Source: Cristatella mucedo (Eukaryota > Bryozoa > Phylactolaemata > Cristatellidae). From it: a stretch of 64,000 bases of DNA. Positions 23,291-64,000 of this stretch are shown piece by piece. A program made the translations under genes and the position numbers. The notes under the pieces are model-generated. The model was not told the DNA's origin. It saw only the letters and a list, made by a program, of their open reading frames with translations, and ran no database searches. The first letter of the stretch is position 1, and each line of letters starts with the position of its first letter. The stretch spans positions 1,955,001 through 2,019,000 of the forward strand of contig WPIO01000006.1 of NCBI GenBank assembly GCA_009760855.2, read 5' to 3'.

Positions 23291-24935
23291 CCTTTCGGTG
23301 CGCACGCGACGAAGCCAAAAGCCTTCGTCTCGTGCAGGCGAGAGCGAGCAATAAGCGATGAGCTGAATCGGCAGAGCTCAGCCGCGAACAAAAGCAGCGC
23401 AGCTGGCGAGTAGCTACGAAGGACGGCTGCTGTTGAATCGGCCTAAAGACAATGTACTGAGCATCGGCGGTGCACCCTGGCGCGTGGCGCCGCAACGCTC
23501 GAGCTATTGCCGCGTCCGTCACTGCTTCGCCGCGAAAGCCGCCGAGCGCGCACCGGGCGAGTGCCGCCACAAGTTTCGACCTCTTCGGCACCGCTGAGTG
23601 CGAAACGCGGAAGCAGTTTTCGGCGCGCTGCGTTCGGCTGCGGGTGGTTTTCGCAGCTTTGCGGGTGATTTTAGCAGTTTTCGGCGCGCGGGATGCGAGA
23701 GGAAGCATCCGCCCGCCGCCGCATTACGACGGCTCGCGCCGGCCAGCTCGACGGCGAGGCGCCGCGGCGACGGAGGGCGAGCGGCGGCGGCGCCGCGACC
23801 GCTGACAGCCACCGCCGCCGCTCGCCCTCCGTCGCCGCGGCGCCTCGCCGTCGAGCTGGCCGGCGCGAGCCGTCGTGCGAGACGAGACGCTTCGACGGGC
23901 TCATTTGCGCTCGAAATTGGCCGCCGACTGAAATGTTTACGTAAATTTAGCCGTCTCGGCGTCTCGGCTAGATCGCAGCGCAAGATAAGTTGGTCGCCGA
24001 CGCTGCGACGATCGCATAATAACGGCCCGTTTGCCAACGCGACGCCGCCCCTCGAGTGGGCTGCGGCGCACGAGACAATTAGGGGACAAAGGGTCGCGCG
24101 CTCGGCGGCGGCTTTGTGCCTGAAACAATCGTGCGAATCTCGGGGCGGCCGCCGCATCAAAGACCGCGGCGGCGGTGCCGAGTTTAATTGGAAAAAAGTC
24201 GCCGAGCGGCTCCTTCTCCGCCTTCCGCCGCGCTCGTTCGCGAGTTGCGGCGGCGTTCGGCCTCGCGGTGCGAGCTCCGCCGCCGCCGCTCTACGCGACG
24301 CGCCGCCGCGCTCGGCGCCGCGTCGCGAGAGCGGCGGCGCGACGCGAAGATTTCTCAGCAGAAAAGGCTGGGCGGTCCGCGCCGCCCGTGGGCGGGCGTG
24401 GGCAGCGGAATCACGACGGCGCGGCTCAGCTCAGCAGTGGGCGCCAGACGCTTGGACGTCGAAAAGCGCCGGCCGGTCGCGCTTGCGGAACTTCCGGCAG
24501 AATGGCGCGCTTGCAGAGAGCAACGCGTTCAGTTACAGCAACAATGACAAGACATTTTTGCGGAACCCTTGTAGAAACGAATCACTTTCCCTTTGGCACT
24601 TGGCCTTCTTTGGCTTGAAAGAAAAAAATACCGCCACGTTTACATGGTTCAACGTTTGTAAGTCTAACTCGTCCGACTTCCTGTTCCTGTTTGCGATGCT
24701 CTCCGATGCCAGGCTGAGCCAAGCTCATTCGATGGTCTAGCTAGTTGCTGGAGACGCTCGCAAAACGCGGGATGCGCTTCAAGGTAGCAATGAGCGACGG
24801 CTTGCTTGACCTCTTGCTCGCCACCCGCAGCGTCGACTAACGCGAACGCGAACTCGCGCGGCCCGCGCATGAGCTGAAGCGACAGCTCGCTCGACCGGCC
24901 ACATTACGACGGACGCTCGCGATTCGCGAATCCTG
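23291..24935. other. Extremely GC/CpG-rich block, no gene assigned
   Basis: CpG-dense sequence with long overlapping open frames on both strands. One reaches 380 codons (23598-24740), but it is composed largely of Arg/Ala/Ser/Gly and no domain is visible. The frames pass through a perfect inverted repeat, which makes parts of the two strands encode the same peptide. A CpG-island promoter is possible; no transcript structure is evident. Confidence 0.5.
23726..23876. repeat. Perfect 65-bp inverted repeat
   Basis: The arm 23726-23790 is the exact reverse complement of 23812-23876. The spacer is 21 nt (23791-23811). The arms are roughly 80 percent GC and rich in CpG. No LINE or SINE tail is attached. 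Confidence 0.97.
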
Positions 24936-24936
24936 A

Positions 24937-25705
24937 ATCATAATAATAATGTTGATAATAACAATAATGCACTTGATAAAGCGCCCTCAGATAACTCAAT
25001 CTCTTTCTAGGCGCTTTGCATTCGCTGCAAAGGGAAACGCGATTGAATGGTGAGTAATATCATGCTTAATAAACAAACAACATGAATAACATGGTCAGGG
25101 GTGACATGCACAGGGTCAGCATGCAAATATGGTTAGTGACAGCATGCACAGTGTCGGCACGCATAAGCACGTGAAGGACGAATCACAGGGACCCACTAAA
25201 TGCTGTCCTAAATAGGTGTTTTTTTTAGCTTCTTTTTAAATGAGGTTAAGTCAGAGGGTATCGCGACGCCAAGTCGGAAGTGAGTTCCAGGCTTCGGGAG
25301 CATACGAACTAAATGCACGGTCTCCAAAGGATTTGAGGTTTGTACGAGGTATTGGTAAACCGCTGGATTCCGAAAAGCTTACTATGCTTGGCCTGATGGG
25401 GGAGTATGTCGGAGAGATAGGCTGGAGCCATAGAATGAAGGGACCTAAAAGTGAGCGACAAAACCTTAAAGTCGATCCGTTGCTTGACTGGTAGCCAGTG
25501 CAGGTCGGCGAGAAGTGGTGTGATGTGGCAACTGCAACGATCACGACAGACCAGCCTAGCTGCGGAGTTTTGCACCAACTGCAATCGTCTGATTGCACAT
25601 GCCGGTAGGCCAGCAAGTAGTGAGTTACAGGGTCAAGACGGGATGTCACGAATGCATGGACCAACTTGGACGTGGTATCCTTATCTAAACAAGCCCGAAT
25701 TTGGC
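24937..25705 (-). mobile_element. LINE family A, 3' fragment
   Basis: (ATA)n tail, the agcgccctcagataactcaa end, the untranslated region, and ORF C-terminus sequence up to the ACLDKDTTSKLVHAF-equivalent region near 25690. Frameshifts and small deletions are present (for example around 25620-25640). Confidence 0.92.
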
Positions 25706-25811
25706 TCGGCTCGGGAACCGTTCGTGCAAGAATCTACGGCCACGGCCGCACAAGAGCGGAAGCCATGTAAAAGGCAGTCGGTCCTGTTTCCTACGTCGCC
25801 CCTTGACATTT

Positions 25812-26338
25812 AATAATAATAATAACAATAATAATTCACTTGATAAAGCGCCCTCAGAGAACTTAATCTCTCTCTAGGCACTTTACATTTGCTGTAAAGT
25901 GAAATGCAATTGAATGGTAAGTAAAATCATGCTTGAAAAAACAAACGAAATGAATAATATGGTTAGGGGTGACATGCACAGGGTCAGCATGCAAATGTGG
26001 TTAGTGGCAGCATGCACAGTGTCAGCAAGCATGAGCACATCAAGGACGAATCACAGGGACCCACTAAATGCTGTCCTAAATAGGTGCGTTTTTAGGTTCC
26101 TTTTAAATGTGGTCAGGTCAGGGGATGTTCTGACGCAGGTCGGGAGGAAGTTCCAGGCTTTGGGAGCATATGAACTAAATGCACGGTCTCCAAAGGATTT
26201 AAGGTTTGTATGAGGTATTTCTAGACTGTTGGATTCCGAAAAGCGGGTGGTACGATGCTTGGCCTGATGGGGTAGTATTTCTGACAGATAGGCTGGAGCC
26301 ATAGAATGAAGGGACCTAAAAGTGAGGGACAAAACCAT
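25812..26338 (-). mobile_element. LINE family A, 3' fragment
   Basis: Tail (aataat)n at 25812. The whole 3' untranslated region follows, with the last 95 codons of the ORF open on the minus strand (26051-26338, ending LFRTAFSGSL). The 5' truncation is at about 26338. Confidence 0.93.
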
Positions 26339-26461
26339 TCGAGCTGATTTGAGCTCCAGACCGTTTGTGCGCGTCGCGGCCGCTGTTAAACGCTCGAAGA
26401 ACTCCGCCGCTGTCGAATAGACTCGTCTGCGTCATGCATACTGACTTGTTCTGTTAAGCTA

Positions 26462-26510
26462 AGGGGCGCTCTTCTAGGTAGGGGGCGCTCTTCTAGGTAG
26501 GGGGCGCTCT
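26462..26510. repeat. 19-bp tandem repeat, 2.6 units
   Basis: Unit gggggcgctcttctaggta is repeated at 26462, 26481 and (partial) 26500. Confidence 0.95.
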
Positions 26511-26605
26511 GCGTTGCTGTCGGCATGCCTGCTGCCTGCGTGCATTGGTGCTGCACATACAAGTCGCTAGCCGAGATACAAGGTACAGGCGTCACCAGTG
26601 CGGTT

Positions 26606-26700
26606 TTAATAGTAATAGTAGTGCACTTGGTAAAACGCCCCCAGAGAACTCAATCTCTTTCTAGGCGCTTTACATTTGGTGCAAAGGATATTACGTTTAT
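26606..26700 (-). mobile_element. LINE family A, short 3' end
   Basis: Only the last 90 or so bases of family A are present (AT-rich tail, aacgcccccagagaactcaa, tctctttctaggcgctttac). Confidence 0.85.
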
Positions 26701-27055
26701 TGCGGGTTAATGGTTTTAGTTGTTTATGGGTTACATGGGTGTACGGTTAAATGGGTTAATGTAATATGGGCGAGTCTCTGCCTGGACATGAGCTCGCGGT
26801 GGGAAGCAGGACACGGTGGGTGAACGGCTGTGTGGTGTAACGCTGCGGGCGTTGACGAAATACACCAGTGTTGAAGCCCCCACGGCGTCTGCGCTCCGTC
26901 GTTGTACCGGCGCGTGCTTGGTGTCGAAGCGTCAGCTTATAACCAGTGTTCGTCGCCGCTCGTCGACTGAGACGAGCGGCGCAACGAGCGAGCACTGCAT
27001 TTGTGGCTTAGTTCTGTGCCGACGCAGAAGCCGCACAGAGTATGTACTCTTACAG
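26701..27055. other. No gene; small hairpin at 26954-26981
   Basis: Degenerate gggtta-like words occur near 26703-26760. They are followed by CpG-rich sequence with an 11-bp perfect stem cgccgctcgtc/gacgagcggcg around a 6-nt loop. Confidence 0.5.
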
Positions 27056-27136
27056 CATATGCAAAGTGCCTATAAAGAGATTAAGTTCTCTGAGTAAGCT
27101 ATACAAATGTATTATAATTATTATTATTAATTATTC
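27056..27136 (+). mobile_element. LINE A / SINE 2 type 3' tail
   Basis: The segment reads gcaaagtgcctataaagaga ttaagttctctgagtaagct atacaaatg and ends in ATT repeats. It is the shared LINE A / SINE 2 end; too little remains to say which. Confidence 0.7.
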
Positions 27137-27879
27137 TAGCAACGTCCGTTATCGATTGACTGGAGAGTGAATCCCAGGTAAACGCTAACAACTCAAGAGT
27201 GCTTGCAAGCTGAGCGGCTGTTTCAAGCCGAATTCAGCGCCGTTTCCTTGACCGGCGAGCCCGGGCTCGCAGTTTCCGGCGATGGGCCGACCATTGCTGG
27301 CCTGCTCAGCGTGGGCAGCTGGGCTGCTTTCCGGCAAAGAGCGTTCGTTGCCAAGTCTCGCGTCTAGCGCACAGCGATTCAACTATTTGCGCTTCCAATA
27401 GCTCAAAACCTAGCGGCCGGCTCCTCGGCTTATGCAGCGTTTACACTATCGACTTTCCTCTTCCGCCGACGCTGACTTTCCTCCTCGTTAGGGCTGCGTT
27501 TACGCTACCGATTTAGGAACCGCTGATGGCCGAATTAGTCCCAGCAAACGGCACCCTGCTCTAATGAGAGAATGCGCAAAGGGTTTCGCCAGAGAGGCAT
27601 CAAACTATCGCCCGCAGAAGTTAAGTTTGTCGCTACAGTCACTATTGCAGAATGATATAAGATTAATATAAAGTAAAGCAAGATATGCATTTAAAGTTTT
27701 CGTTTCGGGAATATGTATAGCGCTAAGTAATGCGTGCCGTTACGGGTGTGAAGTGCTTTGTAATGTGTGTCGTTGCTGGTTTGTTAATGGATTTCATGAA
27801 GGACGCATGGCCTCTTGCGAAGGGGACAAGGTTTAAGCCGGGACTGCACGCATAAGCATTCCATATTCAAAGACATTAA
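27137..27879. other. No gene recognised
   Basis: It contains two similar segments beginning gc.gcgtttacrctaycgac/t at 27434 and 27490, which look like MITE-type ends but could not be paired. No coding sequence is recognised. Confidence 0.4.
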
Positions 27880-28570
27880 TAATAGTAATACATTTGATAT
27901 AGCGCCCTCCGATAACTCAATCTCTTTCTAGGCACTTCACATTTGCTGCATAGAAAGCACGATCAATTGGTTAGTGGTAGCATACTCAATAACAAGCATA
28001 ACATATAGGTGGTACGCACAAGGTCAGCATGCGAATATGTTTAGTGGCAGCATGCAGTGTCAGCACGCATAGGCCCATAAAGGACGAATCATATGGAACT
28101 ACAAAAAGCTGTGAGTAATTGATGCGTGTTAAGCTTCTTTTTAAATGAGGTAAAGTCAGAGGGTATCGTGACGCCAAGTCGCGAGTGAGTTCCAGGCTTC
28201 GGGAGCATACGAACTAAAGGCACGGTCTCAAGTCGGCAAGGATTTATTCGGCTACTTGACTAAGTCAGTGCAGGTCAGCTAGAAGTGGTGTGATGTGGCA
28301 ACTGTGACGCTCACGACAGAATAGCTTATCTGCAGAATCGAGAACCAACTGTAAGAGCCTGATTGCACAGGTCGGTAGACCAGTAAGCAGGGAGTTACAG
28401 AAGCCGAGACGAGATGCCGCAAATGCATAGGCCAATTTGGATGTAGTATTCATGTCTGAGCAAGCCTGAATTTTAGCAATGTCATGTCGCTGAAAGTAGG
28501 CCGACTTGACTGTGTAGCTGGTGTGGTCATCTGATGAAAGGTCATTTTGGAACAGGAGACCTTTGATCAC
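27880..28570 (-). mobile_element. LINE family A, diverged copy
   Basis: Tail at 27880, gcgccctccgataactcaat end, and ORF fragments on the minus strand at 28265-28570 (LFQNDLSSDDHTSYTVKSAYFQ; SRLGFCNSLLTGLP). An internal deletion lies near 28235-28265. Confidence 0.88.
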
Positions 28571-29268
28571 GTTTGCAGTGCACTACAGCACTAACGGACA
28601 CCACAGGTGGCGTCGTTGTGGCCCTAGCCGGCTCACAATGCAATATCTCAAAGGCTAATTTCGCACGTTTAGTGCGTCTCATGCCGAGACTTAATTCACC
28701 CGTGTGGAGTGTCCATTAGGCTAGCTTGAATAGCATCGCCTCCCATAGCAACTGTAGAACTGTAACTAAAAAATGCAACTTCAGCACATCCAGTGCAGCA
28801 CGACTGCCATCCCTACACTCGGCTCAATAAGGTTAAGGTAAACCAAGCCTGACCAGCCAATGGCTTGCTTGACTCAAATTGAACCTCTAGGCCAGTAGCA
28901 GGCAAACTTTTCGGACTACTACTTATAGGCTATTTCAGGTCAAGAAGGCACACGCGGCGGCCAGAAGAAACCACTCCCACTCCGTCGGGCCCGACGGAGT
29001 AGACGCGGCCAGACGAACTACAACCAGTCGAAACAGACGCAGACGGCAACTATAGGAGTAGACATTTATCTCACCTCCTCGGTCAGGCACTTCTGTTTCA
29101 TACAAGCGCCTGACATCAGTTCTAAAAATAAACACGGGCCACAGCTAGAGCTACAACCAACAGTAATTAAGGGGAATAAAACGGCAACAATTAAATTAGC
29201 TCGGATCCAACAGTAAATAACGAGGGAACATTAGACCGGACTAAATACTGTAGTTGTCTGGACTTTTC
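28571..29268. other. No gene recognised; 22-bp palindrome inside
   Basis: Region between a LINE copy and the EED poly(A) signal. actccgtcgggcccgacgga plus gt (28979-29000) is a perfect palindrome. Otherwise nothing is recognised. Confidence 0.45.
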
Positions 29269-29274
29269 TTTATT
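29269..29274 (-). terminator. EED: Candidate EED poly(A) signal AATAAA
   Basis: The minus strand reads AATAAA about 465 nt after the EED stop codon. It is the only canonical hexamer I saw between there and the stop, giving a short 3' untranslated region. Confidence 0.55.
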
Positions 29275-29739
29275 AGCCAAATAGCATGCAGTACATGTAC
29301 AACATGAGATAAGAACCAAATAACATATAACTGGTCGCTCTGGAACCTGTCACTTCAACATCGGCTGGGCACTTGCTATCAGCTGGCTGCAGAAGGGCCA
29401 ATTGTTAACTGGCTAGCTGCCTTCACGGGGGATGGGGTAGCAACCAAAAAAACAACGGCGACAGCACCTTTGCCGATATCGTAACTCCAATGAGTAGTAC
29501 ATACGGCTGATTCGACGCCAAACATATCGGCGAAGTTGCAGCCAATAGCAGAGTTGCCTCTTCAAAGCTGCTTTTTCTACGTTAGTGAGGGTGAAGCTCA
29601 GCCACAGCAACACAACAGACATTGACCCATACAAGTCCTTCCCCAAGAAGCAGCTTTCACTCGGCTCTCCAGTGGGCTGCCGAGATCGCAGTGTCGTGGC
29701 GGTTGTACAGCAGGCCAAAGGAGCGAGCACCTGTGCCAC

Positions 29740-60932
<31,193 letters not shown>

Positions 60933-61095
60933 CTGCAAGATAAAAGAGCCTCAGGTTCTGTCTCTCTGGCCAGTAAAAACATCGAGTAGCTAGATGTCAG
61001 CAAGGCTGAGGGCCAGCAAAGTGAGGCTCCGTTGCAGAAGAGTTTGAAACGGTTGTTTATTGTTGGCTTTAAACGGTTTATACAGAAATTATATA

Positions 61096-62259
61096 CAGTG
61101 CTAGTTTGAAAAATCTACACGTCACGGGAATTAACACAAATCGAAAACTTTGCTGAGTTTTAAAAAATCACGTCCAAAAATACTACCACAGAGTAAGATT
61201 AATATGAGGAACCAGTAAAAGTAAATGTACAAGATGTGCACGCCGCCACCTCGGTTGGACTACTAGATTCGAAAAAACAAGCACAATCAACTTGATTGCC
61301 AGTTTTACGTGAGGGCTGAAAAGTTGCGGTTTTCGAAGGATTGTTTTTGGCAGAACGACGGAAAATGGCGAAGTAAGATTTTTTGGATGTGCCAGATATA
61401 CCCCTAGAAAAACTTAGTTATCAACTGTGTCGGGAGCAACTTGTTTGGGGAGTGTTCAAGGTTAGAGACTTCTTGTTTAGCGAATGCACATACACAAGCC
61501 AGATCTGGTTTGAGAATATGCAAGAAATCCTGGTTTGAGAATATGCAAGAAATCGGTAGTGGAGTTTAAGCAAAAACCAGATCACTACGCTTCCTGATTA
61601 AAAAAGAGCCGTAGGGCACTAAAACACTGCTTTATAAATATTGGCAAACGTATGATACCAAAACCACGGTGAACTGCATGAGTTATAATGTGTTCCCTGA
61701 AATTATGAGATGGTGGTTTAATTTAGTGCATGCATTTAGCAAACTGAATTAGTTAAAATCTAGGATACAATTTTAAAGAATTCTTTAATTCCCTGTCAAT
61801 CAAAACATACTGTTCGATTTTTTCTCCCCACCGAATTTTAGCATCTCTTTGAACCATATCAAACTTATAGCTGTAAATGCTCAAATTAGCATGCTTCAAA
61901 CTCTAGATGATTGCTGAAAAAATGCCCAACACGATAGGTGATACACATTTTTATTGAGTCGGATACTAGATGCATCTAGTAAATCTCACTTCGCAGTGAT
62001 CCGAAGGTACTAGAAAGAATGGTGACAATATCGATAGCCATAAATTGCCCGCATACTGCAAAAGCAGGGTCGTCGAGAATATTTTTCACCTAGTAAGATC
62101 ATTAGGTTTGTGGGCATGTCCGATTTGTTACAAATATTGCTAATTAATGCAAAGCATATGCTCTGGTGAAATTGTCTTGCCCTGAAGTCCATGGAAAATT
62201 GAATTATCAGAGATTATTAGTCGATCCTCAAGGTGTGTAGATTTTTCGGGCCAGCACTG
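61096..62259. mobile_element. 1.16-kb Tc1/mariner-like relic with paired ends
   Basis: The left end is cagtgctagtttgaaaaatc tacacgtc. The reverse complement of the right end is cagtgctggcccgaaaaatc tacacacc. They agree at 22 of 28 positions and all six differences are transitions. TA flanks both sides (61094-61095 and 62260-62261). The length suits a complete mariner, but the interior is too decayed to recognise transposase motifs. An exact 25-bp tandem duplication lies at 61505-61554. Confidence 0.8.
61505..61554. repeat. Exact 25-bp tandem duplication
   Basis: The unit beginning ctggtttgagaatatgcaag and ending aaatc occurs at 61505-61529 and again at 61530-61554. Confidence 0.95.
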
Positions 62260-62261
62260 TA

Positions 62262-62460
62262 TGCAACTCATTTGTATAGTATGCTAAGAGAGCTTAATCC
62301 CTATTCAGGTGCATCACATATGCCATGGGTCTTCAGCCCACGACCTCGGTCGTCAAATAAATTTACCTTGACCTCGGTCAATAAAGGTGACCACCTTAAA
62401 AGCTGTGCCGATTTGCAAACTAGAATGCAAATTGGGCTAAAATTTGCTAACTAGAACCAA
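62262..62460 (-). mobile_element. SINE family 2, diverged
   Basis: The minus strand ends cacctgaatagggattaagc tctcttagcatactatacaa atgag (the shared tail), preceded by gaggtcgtgggctgaagac (B-box-like) and aaggtggtcacctttattga. It lies immediately next to the mariner right end. Confidence 0.65.
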
Positions 62461-63424
62461 AATTGGGCCAAGGTCGGCTAGATGTCGAGTTCAATTTCTT
62501 TGAGTAGGCTATGAATACTCAAGGCTGAAGTAACTGTGGCTAAAGCAAGGAGTTTCTTGATGTCGTTCCAATGGGTTCAGCCTGGACTTGAGGCGACTCT
62601 GGTGATGGAGGTGTAACTATGGTCGAACTTTCGAGAATATCAAGCTCCCGGCTTCCTTTGCTCTAAACACAATATATCCCTTAGGGAAGAACAGCGCAGC
62701 TTAACAGATATGGCCGGCAGTTTTACCACATTTACAGTGGCAACATTTACTTTAAGCCAAGCAGCATGCAGCTGAACGTTCAGCGATAAAGCAGGGAAAG
62801 TCTGCAACCGGTTCATTTGTAGCGACAAAAAAGGGAGAGGTAAGGTGTGGCTATTTTACCCAATCGTATAGCTGAATTCAAAGTTAATGTAGTGGCCAAT
62901 ATTGCCACAGATGACCGGCCAACGGCATAGGAGTAGGGCACGCGATATGAATTTCTAAAAGTAACCTGGCCCAACGAGGGTAAACAATGCCTGAGTGCTA
63001 AAAGGTACTTAAGGCAAACGCAGGTACTACATTTGAAATAAACACTTGGTGTTGCTCCAAATTTTTTAGAAATTCTCCCGAGCATTGAAGCAATGAGAGC
63101 TATCGAAAGCACAAAAAACTATACATAAAATTAACCCAGGATGCCCCTGAAATGCCGACGTAACAATGGTGTAATAGCAGGAACAACATGTAGTAGGAAG
63201 TACATTAAGTTCAGCCTATTTTCATAATATTATTCACGTCTGATATAAAAAATTGCATGGTGCTCCAAAAAAAATAAATCTCTTGAGCACTTTATGCATG
63301 ATGGAAAGGAAGCCTGTCACATGAATAATGATAAAATACATGGAAAATTTCCAAATGTGTAAGAAGATTATTGACACTTCATACTGCTGGGGCACATGCT
63401 GTGAAGGCTGGCTTTTAGCTTCGT
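62461..63424. other. No gene recognised
   Basis: AT-rich sequence upstream of the first EED exon seen. I looked for an upstream EED coding exon on the minus strand here and found none that I can support. Confidence 0.4.
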
Positions 63425-63790
63425 TTTAAATTACATCAAGCCATAGGTAATGGTGTCATTCGGTAGCCAGTTGCAGGCTTTGAGTACATACGAACTACTA
63501 AGCCCGGTCCTCCTTTCGAAAGTTAGAGGTCATTTACAGGCATAGGGACAAGGTCCGGGTCAGGAAGAACGACAGGAGGTTAGCATTTGAGGGCGATAGC
63601 ATTTCCGATAGCTAGGCTGAAGCAAGTGAATAAAGAGACCTAAAAATAAAGTGACACGGCCTTGCAGACGAAACAATACCTAATGGTGAGCCAGTGCAGG
63701 TCTGTTCGAAGCAGTACATTTTGGCAGTTGTGACGTCAACGACAGACACGCCGAGCTCAGTTGTGAACAAACGCAATCAAGCCTGGGGGA
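63425..63790 (-). mobile_element. Old LINE family A relic
   Basis: Antisense matches to the ORF C-terminus: gcaggctttgagtacatacg aacta, agagacctaaaaataaagtg, ggtgagccagtgcaggtctg and cagttgtgacgtcaacgaca. Both ends are missing. Confidence 0.7.
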
Positions 63791-64000
63791 GCATTCGACT
63801 TTTCATTTTGGTGAATGCAGAGCAAATGAAACAGCTGGAGGTGCAAGAAAGAAACCACTTAAGCAACTTCAGGCACGGTACAGCTGTCGACATGCATAGG
63901 ACAGTTACCAATATGTCAGATAATCACAAGTGATGTTATTAGTGGATTCAAAAAAGGCAGTCCTGCAGTTTTATAGCATTTGCAAGAAATCCATTCCAGT
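63791..64000. other. No gene recognised
   Basis: The window ends in AT-rich sequence. Nothing is recognised. Confidence 0.4.

Noticed and set aside
23598-24740. 380-codon plus-strand ORF and a 213-codon minus-strand ORF (23519-24160)
   Set aside because: Low-complexity Arg/Ala/Ser/Gly composition, no domain, and the shared peptide on both strands is produced by the 65-bp inverted repeat. Long frames are expected at this GC content.
26700-26762. gggtta-like words suggesting interstitial telomeric repeats
   Set aside because: Irregular spacing and no consecutive TTAGGG units.
61000-64000. A missing N-terminal EED exon
   Set aside because: Minus-strand frames were inspected, but the EED N-terminus is poorly conserved and none joins exon A with a convincing donor and ATG.

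Overview
This is animal nuclear DNA. The evidence is a spliced, intron-rich gene with GT-AG junctions, CR1/L2-like LINEs ending in (TTA)n or (TAATG)n tails, tRNA-derived SINEs, Tc1/mariner and hAT transposons, and long dinucleotide microsatellites. I cannot name the species. An invertebrate metazoan is my inference; nothing in the window fixes the phylum.

The one host gene I can establish is an EED orthologue (Polycomb repressive complex 2, WD40 subunit) on the minus strand. Ten coding exons between 60932 and 29740 join in frame into 396 residues ending at a TGA stop. The extreme N-terminus was not found and probably lies upstream (above 60932, perhaps outside the window). The long introns are packed with transposon debris.

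Layout. 1-8300: CpG-rich sequence with long CT/GA/CA/TG microsatellites and no recognisable gene. 8300-14150: SINEs, LINE family B interrupted by LINE family A, and a decayed Ty3/Gypsy-type gag-protease fragment. 14150-16900: CpG-rich, no firm gene. 16900-23290: a cluster of LINE A copies, including the longest one (reverse transcriptase ORF broken by a single in-frame TGA). 23290-24935: very GC-rich, with a perfect 65-bp inverted repeat. 24935-28600: four LINE A copies and tails. About 29270-60932: the EED gene. 60933-64000: a 1.16-kb mariner-like relic, a SINE and a LINE relic.

Best observations: (1) a 190-bp SPIN-like hAT element with 8-bp target duplications inside an EED intron, inserted into a Tc1 relic whose second copy, 19 kb away, preserves the empty site; (2) a SINE family sharing its 3' tail with LINE A, implying LINE-dependent mobility; (3) the EED aromatic cage is retained with a Tyr-to-Phe change; (4) a perfect 65-bp fold-back in CpG-rich DNA. 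All similarities were judged by eye; no database search was possible.
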